Below, piece by piece: positions 51,301-60,530 of a stretch of DNA of 64,000 bases; within the stretch, counting starts at the first letter, position 1, and the number at the start of each line of letters is the position of its first letter. Where the stretch lies: assembly GCF_004564355.1 (NCBI RefSeq), contig NZ_CP038266.1, positions 496,001 through 560,000 of the forward strand, given 5' to 3'. Under the pieces are notes generated by a model. That model was not told the DNA's origin and did not search any database. It saw nothing but the letters and a program-made list of their open reading frames with translations. A program made the translations under genes and the position numbers. Source of the stretch: Microbacterium wangchenii. GTDB lineage: Bacteria; Actinomycetota; Actinomycetes; Actinomycetales; Microbacteriaceae.

Positions 51301-54278
51301 TCACCGATTACGTCCAGGTGCAGGCGGGCGCGGACAACACGATCCGCATCAGTCCCCTCGCCAACGACATCGACCCCACGCAGGGCTCTCTGACCCTCAC
51401 GGATGTGCGCCCGGATCTGCCGGAGACCTTCGCCGACGACGGCAGCGACAACCCCGAGTACGCGCGGCTGAAGGGGCAGATCCTCTCCGTCACCGACACC
51501 GGCGTCGTCCTGGCCGCGGGCGAACTGCCCGGCACGATGTCGTTCCTCTACGACGTGGAATCGGACTCCGGCAACACCGGTCGCGGTCTCATCGTGGTCA
51601 AGATCGTGCGCGAGAGCGTGCCGGACTACCCCATCGTCTCGGACACCGTGCTCACTGCGGAGAACCGCGAGGAGTTCACCTCAGGCGTCGACGTGCTCAC
51701 CGGCAAGGCGACCTGGTCGCGCGGCGACGTCGACGACCTCGAGGTGAGCCTGTGGGGGGAGCCGGAGGGCATCGGGCTGAGCGGACGCGAGCTCAGCGGC
51801 GAGCTGCCGGCCACCACGCGCCTCATCCCCTTCGCCGTGCACGGGGTCGTCGGCGAGGAGGAGATCACCACCTACGCGTTCCTGCGCGTGCCGGGCGACG
51901 ACGACCTCTCACTCGCGCTGCGCTCCGGGACGGCGCCGCAGGAGGTGTCGGAACTGGAGTCGGTGACCTTCGACATGGCCGAGCTGGTGGCCCTGCCCCG
52001 CGGCGCCGAGCTGGAGGTCGGCGCCGAGGTGGCCGCCTCGGGCGCCCGGGCGGAGGCGGCATGCGCCCTGGAGGGGGGCACGCGCGTGCGGTACGACGCG
52101 GGTGCGGGGGCGCCGTGGACCGACGCGTGTCAGGTGCCGGTGCGTGTGGCCGGCACTGACGAATGGACCTACCTGTCGGTGCCGATCACGGTCGCCGCGC
52201 GCGACCCGCAGCCCGAGCTGCGGCCGGCTTCGCTCACGGTGGGACCGGGCGAGACCGCCACGTTCGACCTGCGAGACATGACCACGTGGCAGCTGGCGCG
52301 GGAGGATTGGAACGCCATCCAGTACACGCTGGAGTACGGCGGCCCCGCGTTCGAGGTGACGCTGTCGGGATCGATGGTCACCGTCGTCGGCGCCGATCGC
52401 GCCGTGCCCGGCAGTGAGAGCGCCGCCGTCGTGGGGGTGAGCAGTCACCCCTCCGTCGCCCCCGCCCGCCTCCTGCTGCGCGTCGGGGCAGCGCCCTCCA
52501 CCCTCCCGCAGGGCGGGTCGGTGACCCAGCAGTGCTCGCAGGCGTCGGGGACCTCGTGCACGATCCCCGTGATCGGCGTCGGCGGCGAGGTGAACCCGTT
52601 ACCGCGCACACCGCTGGAAGTGGTCGACGTCCGTCCCACCGGTGCGTGCGTCGGCGTGAGCTTCCGCGTCGCCTCGGCCGGCGAGGTGGCGGCGTCGTGG
52701 ACCCCGGATGCGCCGGGGGCGACGTGCACCGCGACCTTCTCCGTGCGCGACGCGCAGGGCAGGGCCACCGCATCCGAGCGCGACGGCCGCATCCTGCTCG
52801 ACCTGCAGGGCTATCCCAAGGCACCCGCCGGCGTCCGTCAGAGCGCGTACGCCGACGGCACCGTGACGCTGCGCGTGGACGCCGGCGAATCGCGTCTGGC
52901 CTACCCCGGGCTCAGCGGCTTCGTCGTGCGCAGCGGCGGCGCCGAAGTGGCCCGCTGCTCGGCGGACGGCGTGTGCCCCGCCATCTCCGCGCCCAACGGC
53001 GAACAGCGCACGTACGAGGCGTGGGCCGTCAACGCCACCGGCGAATCCCGCACGAGCGTGCGCACGATCGCGTGGGCGTACGACGTCCCCGCGACCCCGC
53101 GCGCCGTCGACTGGGAACCGGTGCCCAACGGCGATGCCGGCGGGCTCATCGCCCTGACGATCAGCGGCATCGAGTCGGCGGAGACCGGGTTCCTGCGGAT
53201 CCAGAGCGCGAACGGTGTGTCGCGGGACGTCCCGGTGCGCCCGGGGCAGGACTCCGTTTCGGTGGACCGCTTCGAGCTCGGCTCGAATACGGCGACGGCC
53301 GTGACCGTGACGCCGTTCTCGCGATTCGACACACCCCCGGGTCTCGGTGGGGACGCGGCAGGCCAGTCCCGCACGATCACGGCCAACGGCATCGGCGCCC
53401 CGGCCAACCTGTCGCTCGTGCTGGTGGCCCGATCGACGGGCGACGACAGCGCGGCGGTCACCGCGACCGCGCGAGCGGATCTCAACGGCCCCGGCTCCCG
53501 ACTGCTCTTCGACATCGTTCCCGCCGGCCAGGCGGGGCGGTGCGACCCGCGCACCGCGGGCTCACCCGCATACACCGAGGAGTTCACCGGTCTCGAAGCG
53601 GGCGACGTGTCCGAGTACGTGGCGTGCGCGATCTCGGAGCGCAACGGTCAGCGCTTCGGGGATACCGATACGCGCAGCTCCATCCGGATCCAGATCGCCC
53701 GGGATCCGCGCGGATGGACCTACAGCGTCAGCCCGCGCGCGGACGTGTCCGGCCAGCGCGCGGAGTGGCGGATCGGCGAGCCTCGATCGAACGACCGTCT
53801 TCCGCGTGGCTACCAGGCGGAGTTCTCCGGATGGCCCAGCAGCGTCTTCAACGCCGACCCCGGGATCGCCGTGCGTTACGTGCGGCACGAAGAGGGATGG
53901 CAGCCGTCCGGCTCCGTCGCCGTGACACCCGCACCGGGAAGTGCGCCGCACCAGGTGGCGATCGAATGGGGCGTGACCAGCTGCGTCGGCGGGTCACCGC
54001 TCGCGGTGGGCAAGACCGCGGGGCCGGGCACCGTGACCGCCGACACGCAATCCCTCCTCATCCGCTACTTCGATGCGCGTGGGATCCTCCGGATCCCGCC
54101 TGCCGCCGGCATCGTTCCTGAGGGCGCCGTGCGCGTCGAGAACATCCCCGTGACCGCGTCGCCGGAGCAGGGGGGGCTGGGCGAGGCCCGCGGATCCGCC
54201 TCCTTCGGCAGCTGCGATCCCAACCTGCCCCCGGAGCCGCAACCTACGCCGTCCCCGAGCGGGCCACCGACCCCCTGA
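48303..54278 (+). CDS. Giant Ig-like/cadherin-like/FN3 repeat surface protein
   Basis: A 1991-residue protein. An N-terminal helix (about 5-27) anchors or exports it. Residues 30-400 look like a degenerate propeller with repeated DG turns. Next come tandem Ig-like modules marked by the bacterial-cadherin phrase VLxNDxDP (near 415, 525, 820, 920 and 1015). Fibronectin-type III modules follow (about 1500-1790), then a Pro-rich C-terminal tail. Its ATG overlaps the kinase stop. The role is probably adhesive or structural, controlled by the linked kinase/MoxR genes; the sequence does not show a ligand. Confidence 0.8.
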   Translation: MRRRSIAGIAAGSAALALVIGVSIVWPGLDAQETPEVDASVWALQTADGRRYARVNTAIGELDTVRSVSNPTAVAQSPDGAFLFSDSYSKLTRIDEALPADLDEEALRSSESTPAGTTEVLTAGDFVAYRTDTGAVHAGRLSTADAAQLDPFASAEEDEEDGPQYTAEAAAVNEDGLLFTYSAADGSVLRYDIAEGEVRGRDPISAEVAAPALTAAGDTWALVDRESGEVHLRGREEPVSVDLSGDIVVGAPDPDGTDVWIAGENGLARVASDGAVSVEVDRGATVLGTPAAPIVHEGETLAAWLGPADGGGTLWSSRAGETALDYNGESLGDERRPVFVATGAAVILNEVRTGWVWTLPDGRLVPSSQDWSLDDRTDPAAVPSEEQLAVVIDPKPPIAEPDAFGVRAGRLATLPVLLNDHDPNEDVLSIDPASVTGLDPGFGTVRVTDDGQRFAVHVAPAASGSATFTYGVTDGTTADGMVSPPTTVTLTVSGGEGAPQWCGVEKCLVPWPAPEVARGGTVTVPVLPGWVDPDGDPLLLLSVENPSGIGTVASSPGGDVVYQHADDGSGGEQLIELTVNVADTAGQISSKALVVRVTPSPALSVQSFARVDTVDGGMTVDVAPHVTGTAGTLSLTSVRVLDDGAATATVVGGTTTFDFTASEPGTFRVGFTVTDGASDATGTARITILPPDAPAQLATSPVVAFVRPQEDVTLDVFAAVSNPTRRVLLLSDVVASADEGATLSVDAVGQNNLRVSGTTASGAAGRLGTVSYTVSDGTEDAGARVAGEATVYLLPPAPELAPIAVDDTVTVRAGAQVDIPVLDNDISPAGGRPSLDPSSVTSSTQEALAFASGDLLRYLAPTEPGDYGVEYSVYTTGSPALVDTATVRIRVLPDDANRPPLPATLEGRVLSGGTTTVEFDGFGMDPDGDVVTLDRILTQPERGSATISADGSAIVYSSLPGDRGQVSFRYRAVDAAGATGEGTARIGVLDAQANPSPITFTDYVQVQAGADNTIRISPLANDIDPTQGSLTLTDVRPDLPETFADDGSDNPEYARLKGQILSVTDTGVVLAAGELPGTMSFLYDVESDSGNTGRGLIVVKIVRESVPDYPIVSDTVLTAENREEFTSGVDVLTGKATWSRGDVDDLEVSLWGEPEGIGLSGRELSGELPATTRLIPFAVHGVVGEEEITTYAFLRVPGDDDLSLALRSGTAPQEVSELESVTFDMAELVALPRGAELEVGAEVAASGARAEAACALEGGTRVRYDAGAGAPWTDACQVPVRVAGTDEWTYLSVPITVAARDPQPELRPASLTVGPGETATFDLRDMTTWQLAREDWNAIQYTLEYGGPAFEVTLSGSMVTVVGADRAVPGSESAAVVGVSSHPSVAPARLLLRVGAAPSTLPQGGSVTQQCSQASGTSCTIPVIGVGGEVNPLPRTPLEVVDVRPTGACVGVSFRVASAGEVAASWTPDAPGATCTATFSVRDAQGRATASERDGRILLDLQGYPKAPAGVRQSAYADGTVTLRVDAGESRLAYPGLSGFVVRSGGAEVARCSADGVCPAISAPNGEQRTYEAWAVNATGESRTSVRTIAWAYDVPATPRAVDWEPVPNGDAGGLIALTISGIESAETGFLRIQSANGVSRDVPVRPGQDSVSVDRFELGSNTATAVTVTPFSRFDTPPGLGGDAAGQSRTITANGIGAPANLSLVLVARSTGDDSAAVTATARADLNGPGSRLLFDIVPAGQAGRCDPRTAGSPAYTEEFTGLEAGDVSEYVACAISERNGQRFGDTDTRSSIRIQIARDPRGWTYSVSPRADVSGQRAEWRIGEPRSNDRLPRGYQAEFSGWPSSVFNADPGIAVRYVRHEEGWQPSGSVAVTPAPGSAPHQVAIEWGVTSCVGGSPLAVGKTAGPGTVTADTQSLLIRYFDARGILRIPPAAGIVPEGAVRVENIPVTASPEQGGLGEARGSASFGSCDPNLPPEPQPTPSPSGPPTP

Positions 54279-54315
54279 CCTCGCCCCACAGCATCCCGAC
54301 CGAAGGACCCCACCG

Positions 54316-55281
54316 ATGACCCTCACCCAGGAGCAGGCCACCTGGTTCGCCACGACGTTCGGCCAGCTCGCCGACAACGTCGAGCGCGCCGTCCTCGGAA
54401 AGCGCCACGTCGTCGAGCTCGTGCTCACCGCGATGCTCAGCGACGGCCACGTGCTGCTGGAGGACGTGCCCGGCACCGGAAAGACCTCGCTCGCGCGGGC
54501 GATCGCGCAGTCGGTGCAGGGCACCAACACGCGCATCCAGTTCACGCCCGACCTGCTCCCCGGCGACATCACCGGCATCACGGTGTATGACCAGAAGACC
54601 GGTGAGTTCGAGTTCCACTCCGGCCCGATCTTCGCCAACATCGTCCTGGCCGACGAGATCAACCGCGCGAGCCCCAAGACCCAGTCCGCGCTCCTGGAGG
54701 TCATGGAGGAGGGCCGCGTCACGATCGACGGCGTCACGCGCCCCGTCGGCGTGCCGTTCCTGGTGCTGGCGACGCAGAACCCCGTCGAGCAGGCCGGGAC
54801 CTACCGGCTGCCCGAGGCCCAGCTCGACCGCTTCATGATGCGCACCTCGCTGGGCTACCCCGACCACGCCGCGACCGTGCGCATCCTCGACGGCGGCTCC
54901 ACGGCGACGGCGGAGCTGACCCCGGTCATCACGCCGCAGGCGCTCGTGGGGATGGCCGACCTCGCCGCCGACACGTACGTGGACGCCCTCGTGCTGGACT
55001 ACATCGCGCGCCTGGTGGATGCCACGCGCTCGGCGGATGAGGTGCGCCTGGGTGTCAGCATCCGCGGTGCCCTCGCGCTCACGCGTGCCTCACGCGCTCG
55101 CGCGGCGTCGCAGGCGCGCACCTACGTCACCCCCGACGACGTCAAGGCGCTCGCCGTCGCGGTGCTCTCGCACCGCCTGATCCTGCACCCCGAGGCCGAG
55201 TTCGACGGCGTCACCCCCGAAGCCGTCATCGGGCAGGTGCTGCTCGACGTCGCCCCGCCCACTCAGCGCGAGGCGGTATGA
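54316..55281 (+). CDS. MoxR-family AAA+ ATPase
   Basis: A 321-residue AAA+ protein. Walker A is VPGTGKTSLARA, Walker B is ADEINRASPK, and sensor 1 is ATQNPVEQAGTY, all as in MoxR. MoxR ATPases act as chaperones for maturation of vWA or DUF58-partner complexes and envelope proteins. It lies 37 bp after the Ig-like gene and overlaps the DUF58 gene by 4 bp. Confidence 0.93.
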   Translation: MTLTQEQATWFATTFGQLADNVERAVLGKRHVVELVLTAMLSDGHVLLEDVPGTGKTSLARAIAQSVQGTNTRIQFTPDLLPGDITGITVYDQKTGEFEFHSGPIFANIVLADEINRASPKTQSALLEVMEEGRVTIDGVTRPVGVPFLVLATQNPVEQAGTYRLPEAQLDRFMMRTSLGYPDHAATVRILDGGSTATAELTPVITPQALVGMADLAADTYVDALVLDYIARLVDATRSADEVRLGVSIRGALALTRASRARAASQARTYVTPDDVKALAVAVLSHRLILHPEAEFDGVTPEAVIGQVLLDVAPPTQREAV

Positions 55282-56648
55282 CACCGACCGAGGCAGGCCT
55301 GACGCGCACGTCGTTCTCGTCCACCGCGACGGCGTCGCGCACGTCGGTGACCTCGACGACGACCGCGCGGCGCGGGCGCGGGCTCGTCCGCGCCGTCGTG
55401 TGGGCGACGGCGGCGTGGCGCGCGGTCGTGCGCGCCCTCGCCGCCGCCGTGCGCTGGTGCGCGGGCACGGTGCGCCCGGCGGGGGCACTCGTGGTCGTGG
55501 CGGCCACCGCGGGCCTGGTCCTCGGGATGGTGTTCGGCTGGGTCGAGTGGATGGTCGCGGGCGCGGCGGCCCTCGTGCTCCTGGCGATGAGCGTGCCGTT
55601 CCTGTTCGGCGCGCGCGCGTACGACGTCGACCTCAGCCTCGCGCACGAGCGGATCGTGGCCGGCCAGGGGGTGGAGGGCGAGATCGTCGTGCGCAACCAC
55701 GGCCGGCGCATCGCGCTCCCCGGACGCCTGGACATCCCCGTCGGACGTGGGCTGGTGGAATTCGGCGTCCCCCTGCTGCGGCCGGGACACACCGTCGCGC
55801 AGCCGCTGGATATCCCCTCGCTGCCCCGCGGCATCATCCACGTGGGCCCGGTGACGACGGTGCGCAGCGATCCGCTCGGGCTGCTGCGCCGCGAGCACGC
55901 CTTCCCCGACCAGCACGAGCTGTACGTCCACCCCCGCACGGTGGGCCTGCCCTCCACGAGCGCCGGCCTCATCCGCGACCTGGAGGGCAACCCCACGCGG
56001 CGGCTCGTGAACGCGGACATGTCGTTCCACGCCATCCGCGAATACGCCCCCGGCGACGCGCAGCGCCAGGTGCACTGGAAATCCACCGCCAAGACCGGCC
56101 GGCTCATGGTGCGCCAGTTCGAAGAGTCGCGCCGCTCGCGCATGGCCGTGGTGCTGGCCACCGCCCAGCAGGAGTACTCCGACGCCGACGAGTTCGAACT
56201 CGCCGTCAGCGCCGCCGCCTCCCTGGGCCTGCGCGCCGTCCGGGACGCCCGCGACCTCGACATCGTGATCGGCTCCGAGATCCCCCGCGTCGTGCGCGGG
56301 CGGCTGCGCGCCATCCAGCACATCCCCACCGTCGCCCCGCGCCCGATGCTCGACGGGTTCAGCGCCGTGAACCGGCTCGAGAACACCATGAACATCGAGG
56401 ACATCTGCCGCCTCACCTCCGAGGCCAACGAGCGCCTGTCGATCGCCTTCGTCGTGGTCGGCTCCCTCGTCCCGCTCGTGCGGCTGCGGCAGGCCGCCCT
56501 CACCTTCCCCCTGGACACCACCGTCGTCGCGGTGATGTGCGACGAGCACGCCCACCCCCGCATGCAGTCGCTGTCGGGCATCTCGGTGCTGACGATCGGC
56601 ACGATCGAGGACCTCTCCGGCCTGCTCCTGCGCGGAGCCGCGTCGTGA
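55278..56648 (+). CDS. DUF58 membrane protein
   Basis: A 456-residue protein. Two hydrophobic helices (about 67-112) precede the DUF58 domain with the signature IREYAPGDAQRQVHWKSTAKTG. DUF58 proteins with MoxR form ATPase-adaptor pairs. The first 35 residues are Thr/Ser-rich (FSSTATASRTSVTSTTTARRG), which could be substrates of the linked Ser/Thr kinase. It is coupled at both ends by 4-bp overlaps. Confidence 0.9.
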   Translation: MTPTEAGLTRTSFSSTATASRTSVTSTTTARRGRGLVRAVVWATAAWRAVVRALAAAVRWCAGTVRPAGALVVVAATAGLVLGMVFGWVEWMVAGAAALVLLAMSVPFLFGARAYDVDLSLAHERIVAGQGVEGEIVVRNHGRRIALPGRLDIPVGRGLVEFGVPLLRPGHTVAQPLDIPSLPRGIIHVGPVTTVRSDPLGLLRREHAFPDQHELYVHPRTVGLPSTSAGLIRDLEGNPTRRLVNADMSFHAIREYAPGDAQRQVHWKSTAKTGRLMVRQFEESRRSRMAVVLATAQQEYSDADEFELAVSAAASLGLRAVRDARDLDIVIGSEIPRVVRGRLRAIQHIPTVAPRPMLDGFSAVNRLENTMNIEDICRLTSEANERLSIAFVVVGSLVPLVRLRQAALTFPLDTTVVAVMCDEHAHPRMQSLSGISVLTIGTIEDLSGLLLRGAAS

Positions 56649-59116
56649 CCGCGCGGCGCGTGGCCGGGGGATCGGTCTACGTCGGCGTCACCGCGGTCGC
56701 CACGGCGGTGGCGGCCTGGCCGGTGTACGCCTCGTGGCAGTTCGTCCTGCTCGCCGCGGTCGCCGCGACCGTGGGCGCCGTCATCGCCGCGCTCGTGTTC
56801 TGGCGCCGGTGGAGCCCGTGGCGGACGGCGGCGCTGCTGGGCGGAGCGTTCCTCCTGCTGTGCGTGCCGCTGGCGGTGCCCTCACGCCTGGGCGGACCGG
56901 GGGAGCTCCTGCGCGGCCTCGGGGAGGCCGCCGCCGGCGTCGTCCTGGCGTGGAAGGACCTCGTCACCGTCGACCTCCCCGTGGGGGCGTACCGCAACCT
57001 GCTCATCCCGGCGCTGCTGATCTTCCTGGCCGGCACGTGCGGGGCGCTGCTGCTGTCGTGGCGCGACGACCGCTGGGCGATCGCCGCCGTCCCCGTCGGG
57101 TTCGGGATGCTGGGATTCGGGCTCTTCTTCGGACGTGCCGAGGTGAGCGACCCGTTGCGGGCGGGCAGTCTCACCCTCCACGCCCCGATGGAGACGCTCC
57201 TGGGCGTGGTCGGGCTCCTCTCGGCGGTGCTGTGGCTCGCGTGGCGCACGCACGACGAGCGGGTTCGCGCCCTGCACCGCGCCGCCACCGCGAGCGGCGT
57301 GCGGGTCTCCCGCCGCCCCTCGCGCACCGACCGGCGCCGCACGGCACTGGGGGCGGCGATGGTCTCGCTCGCCCTGGTGGCCGCCGTCGCCATCGTGCCG
57401 TGGGCCGCCCGCGGCGCCGACCGCGACGTGCTGCGATCGGCCGCCGGGCCCGAGCGCGAGCTCGCCGCCGCCGTCAGCCCGCTCACGCAGTACCGCGCCC
57501 TGTTCGCCCCCGACCGCGCCGACGACGTGCTGTTCCGCGTGTCGGGGGAGGGGCCGCTCCCCGAGCGCGTGCGGGTGGCGACGCTCGACACGTACGACGG
57601 CGAGACTTTCCGTGCCGGCGGCGACGCCGACGCATCCGCGCCGTTCGTGCGCGTGCCGGCGGCGCTGGATGCCGGTGAGGGGACCGCGGTCGACGTGGAG
57701 GTCGCGATCGAATCGCTCGAGGGCATCTGGCTGCCCACGGTCGGGCGCGTGTCGTCGGTGGAGTTCACCGGACAGCGCGCCTCCGCCCTCTCCGACCGCT
57801 TCTACTACAGCGCCCCCGCGCAGGCCGGCGTCGTGACCGCCGGCGGTGGGGCCCGCGACGGCGACGCGTACCGCGTGCGCGCGGTCGAGCCGCCCGCCGC
57901 GGAGCTGGCCGCCCTCGAGGCGCCCGGCTACGACACGTCCGAGCTGCCGGCGCCGGACAACCTGGTGCGGTGGGTCCAGGAGCACGCGACCGGTTCGGAC
58001 GGCGCGGCGCTCGCGGCCCTCGTAGAGCTCCTGCGCGAGCGCGGCTTCCTCAGTCACGCGTTGACCATCGACGAGGATGCGCCGCCGCCGTGGATGCCCG
58101 AGCTGGCTCCCTACACGTTCCAGCCCAGCGCCGCGGGGCACTCCCTCGCCCGCATCGACACGATGTTTGCGCGTCTGCTCGAGCGCGAGAGCGACCCGCG
58201 CGCCGTGGCATCCGACAACTTCGTCGCGGCCGTGGGGGATGAGGAGCAGTTCGCCGTGGCCACCGCGCTCATCGCCCGCGAGCTCGGCTTCCCCGCCCGC
58301 GTCGTGGTGGGCGCGCGGCTCAGCGCCGCCGACACCGGCGTCTTCACGTGCGAGGACGGCGTGTGCCGCGCGCAGGACCTCGCGGTGTGGACCGAGGTCC
58401 GCGACGTCGACGGAGCCTGGACCGCCGTCGACGTCACGCCGCAGTGGAACCGGCCCCCGAGCCTGGAGGTCACGGAGCAGCGCGACCCGGAGAACGTCAC
58501 CGAGGTGCGCCCCGACAGCGTCGAGGAGGTCGTGCCGCCCGAGCCCGTGCAGGAAGACACCGCACGCGACGACGACGGCGACGAGGGCGCCGGCTGGGAC
58601 CTGTCGTGGCTGTGGCCGATCCTGCGCGTGGCGGGCATCGTCCTGCTCGTGCTGCTGGTGGTGCTCGGCCCCTTCCTCCTCATCGTCGCGGCCAAGGCGC
58701 TGCGGCGCCGGGGCCGCCGGCGGGCGCCGGACCCGGTCGAGCGGATCGCCGGCGGATGGGACGAGTACGTCGACGCGGGCATGGATGCCGGCCGCCCGGC
58801 GCCGCAGGCCGGCACCCGGGCCGAGCTCGCCGCGGCCTTCGCGACGTCCTCCGGCGCCCAGCTCGCGGCGGAGGCCGATCGGGCGGTGTTCTCGGGCCAG
58901 ACGGCGACACGGGACGACGCCGAGGAGTTCTGGCGCATCGTGGATGCCGAGCGACGCGCGTTGACGCGCGGAGCCGGATTCCGGCGCAGCATCCTCGCGG
59001 CCCTATCTTTGAGATCATTCGTCCGCGTCGTCGCGCCGCGGGCGTCCGAGCGGGTAGCTCGCATCGTTGAGAGGGGGAAGCGCCGGCGGCTGAGCCGCGG
59101 GCGCACAACGTCATGA
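56645..59116 (+). CDS. TgpA-like membrane protein with a degenerate transglutaminase domain
   Basis: An 823-residue protein. About six N-terminal helices form the TgpA_N (DUF3488) region, followed by an extracytoplasmic transglutaminase-core-like domain (about 420-610) and a C-terminal helix (about 660-685) with a cytoplasmic tail. In the core the catalytic Cys of the GYCEHF pattern is Glu533 (GDEEQF) and the catalytic His of DAHAW is Ala580 (DLAVW), while Asp596 (VDVTP) remains. Protein-crosslinking activity is therefore unlikely. It may act as a structural or binding component. GTG start, coupled to neighbours on both sides. Confidence 0.85.
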   Translation: MTARRVAGGSVYVGVTAVATAVAAWPVYASWQFVLLAAVAATVGAVIAALVFWRRWSPWRTAALLGGAFLLLCVPLAVPSRLGGPGELLRGLGEAAAGVVLAWKDLVTVDLPVGAYRNLLIPALLIFLAGTCGALLLSWRDDRWAIAAVPVGFGMLGFGLFFGRAEVSDPLRAGSLTLHAPMETLLGVVGLLSAVLWLAWRTHDERVRALHRAATASGVRVSRRPSRTDRRRTALGAAMVSLALVAAVAIVPWAARGADRDVLRSAAGPERELAAAVSPLTQYRALFAPDRADDVLFRVSGEGPLPERVRVATLDTYDGETFRAGGDADASAPFVRVPAALDAGEGTAVDVEVAIESLEGIWLPTVGRVSSVEFTGQRASALSDRFYYSAPAQAGVVTAGGGARDGDAYRVRAVEPPAAELAALEAPGYDTSELPAPDNLVRWVQEHATGSDGAALAALVELLRERGFLSHALTIDEDAPPPWMPELAPYTFQPSAAGHSLARIDTMFARLLERESDPRAVASDNFVAAVGDEEQFAVATALIARELGFPARVVVGARLSAADTGVFTCEDGVCRAQDLAVWTEVRDVDGAWTAVDVTPQWNRPPSLEVTEQRDPENVTEVRPDSVEEVVPPEPVQEDTARDDDGDEGAGWDLSWLWPILRVAGIVLLVLLVVLGPFLLIVAAKALRRRGRRRAPDPVERIAGGWDEYVDAGMDAGRPAPQAGTRAELAAAFATSSGAQLAAEADRAVFSGQTATRDDAEEFWRIVDAERRALTRGAGFRRSILAALSLRSFVRVVAPRASERVARIVERGKRRRLSRGRTTS

Positions 59117-60519
59117 ACATGGATGTCATCACGATCGCGATGGGAGTGACTTCGTTCATCCTGTTCGTGGTCCTCTACCTGTGGATGGCGCTGGCGCTGT
59201 CCGCCCTGTTCCGCAAGGCCGGCGAGGAGGGGTGGAAGGGCTGGGTGCCCGTGCTCAACCAGGCCGTGCTGCTGCAGCTGGGCGGGTTCTCGCCATGGCT
59301 GATCCTCCTGATCCTCGTCCCGGGCCTGGGCGCTCTGGCGGTGTACGTGCTGTTCGTCATGGCCGCGCACCGCATCAACCGCTCGTTCGGCTACGGCGCC
59401 GGGATGACCGTCCTGGCGGCGCTGCTCATGCTCATCTGGGCCAGCGTCCTGGGGTTCGGCTCGGCGCGCTGGATCGGCGAGCCGCCCGCGCACGTGCGCC
59501 GCGCGAGCGAGCCGGCCGCCCCCGCCGCGCCGCCGCTGGTGGGCGGGTGGACCCCGTCCGCACCGCCGCCCCTGCCCCCCGCTGCGGCGGCGCCGGCCGC
59601 GGCATCCGCCCCCGCCGGCCCGGCCGCTCCCGCGTGGGCGCCCTCCAGCCCGCCGCCGCCTCCGCTGCCGCGCGTGTCGGCCGCAGCCCCGCCCGCGCGC
59701 GGCCCGCTGTCGCCCGAACTGGAGGACAGCGCGGTGGACCCGGAGGACCGCGTGCCCGCCGCCGCGCCCCAGCCCGCCGGGTCGTTCACGCCGCCGCCGG
59801 TTCCGCCGGCCTCCGCTGCCCCGCCCGAGCCGATCACCCCCATCTCCTCCGTGCCCGGCATGCGTTCCGCTCCGCCGCCCGCACCGGCCCCCGCTCCCGT
59901 GCAGAGCGTGCCGGAGACCCCGCACCCGGCGCCCGAGCCCGAGCCGTGGGCGCCGGCCCCCGTGACGCAGGCGCAGCCGCCGGTGCAGCACGACACGTTC
60001 GGTGAGCTGTCCGAGGCCGTCTCGGCGGTGTCGGGTGCACCGGATGCCGGGGCTCCGCGCTCGGCCCGGTCGTCGGTGTCGGCGCTGTATGCCGAGCCGG
60101 GCATCGGCGACGAGCAGTTCGGCGCGGGCGACCCCGCCGCCGACGAAGAGGCCTTCGACCAGACGGTCATCGCCAAGCGCCGCCGCACGCCGTGGAAGCT
60201 CGTTCCGCCGTCGGGTGCACCGCTGGACATCTCCTCCGACGTCGTCATCCTCGGCCGCAAGCCCGCACCCGACCCGGCGTACCCCGACGCGCAGCTGGTC
60301 TCGATCCCCGACGAGACCCGGACCGTCTCCAAGACGCACGCGCGCCTGGAACTGCGCGGGGAGACCTGGTACGTCACCGACCTCGGCTCGACCAACGGCG
60401 TGCTGTTCGCCACGCTGATGGGCACCGAGGTGGAGGCGCAGCCGGGCCAGGAGCTGGAAGCGGGGGAGCGCTTCTTCCTCGGCGACGCCGAAGTGCGGCT
60501 GCGCCGCACCGACGCCTGA
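59113..60519 (+). CDS. Membrane FHA-domain protein
   Basis: A 468-residue protein. Three N-terminal helices (about 7-30, 55-85 and 93-117) match the small DUF5684-type membrane module. A long Pro/Ala-rich linker (about 125-340) follows. The C-terminal FHA domain (about 365-468) has GRKP, SKTHAR and STNG, the phosphothreonine-binding motifs. Just before it, FDQTVIAKRRR (Thr351) resembles the N-terminal phosphothreonine switch of GarA/OdhI. This fits a kinase-regulated scaffold. It overlaps the preceding stop by 4 bp. Confidence 0.88.
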   Translation: MNMDVITIAMGVTSFILFVVLYLWMALALSALFRKAGEEGWKGWVPVLNQAVLLQLGGFSPWLILLILVPGLGALAVYVLFVMAAHRINRSFGYGAGMTVLAALLMLIWASVLGFGSARWIGEPPAHVRRASEPAAPAAPPLVGGWTPSAPPPLPPAAAAPAAASAPAGPAAPAWAPSSPPPPPLPRVSAAAPPARGPLSPELEDSAVDPEDRVPAAAPQPAGSFTPPPVPPASAAPPEPITPISSVPGMRSAPPPAPAPAPVQSVPETPHPAPEPEPWAPAPVTQAQPPVQHDTFGELSEAVSAVSGAPDAGAPRSARSSVSALYAEPGIGDEQFGAGDPAADEEAFDQTVIAKRRRTPWKLVPPSGAPLDISSDVVILGRKPAPDPAYPDAQLVSIPDETRTVSKTHARLELRGETWYVTDLGSTNGVLFATLMGTEVEAQPGQELEAGERFFLGDAEVRLRRTDA

Positions 60520-60530
60520 GCGGAGCATCC

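Noticed and set aside
58998..59030. An AT-richer patch (TATCTTTGAGATCATTC) near the end of the TgpA-like gene as an internal promoter
   Set aside because: The spacing to the FHA gene is long, there is no convincing -35, and the genes overlap; it remains only a weak possibility.
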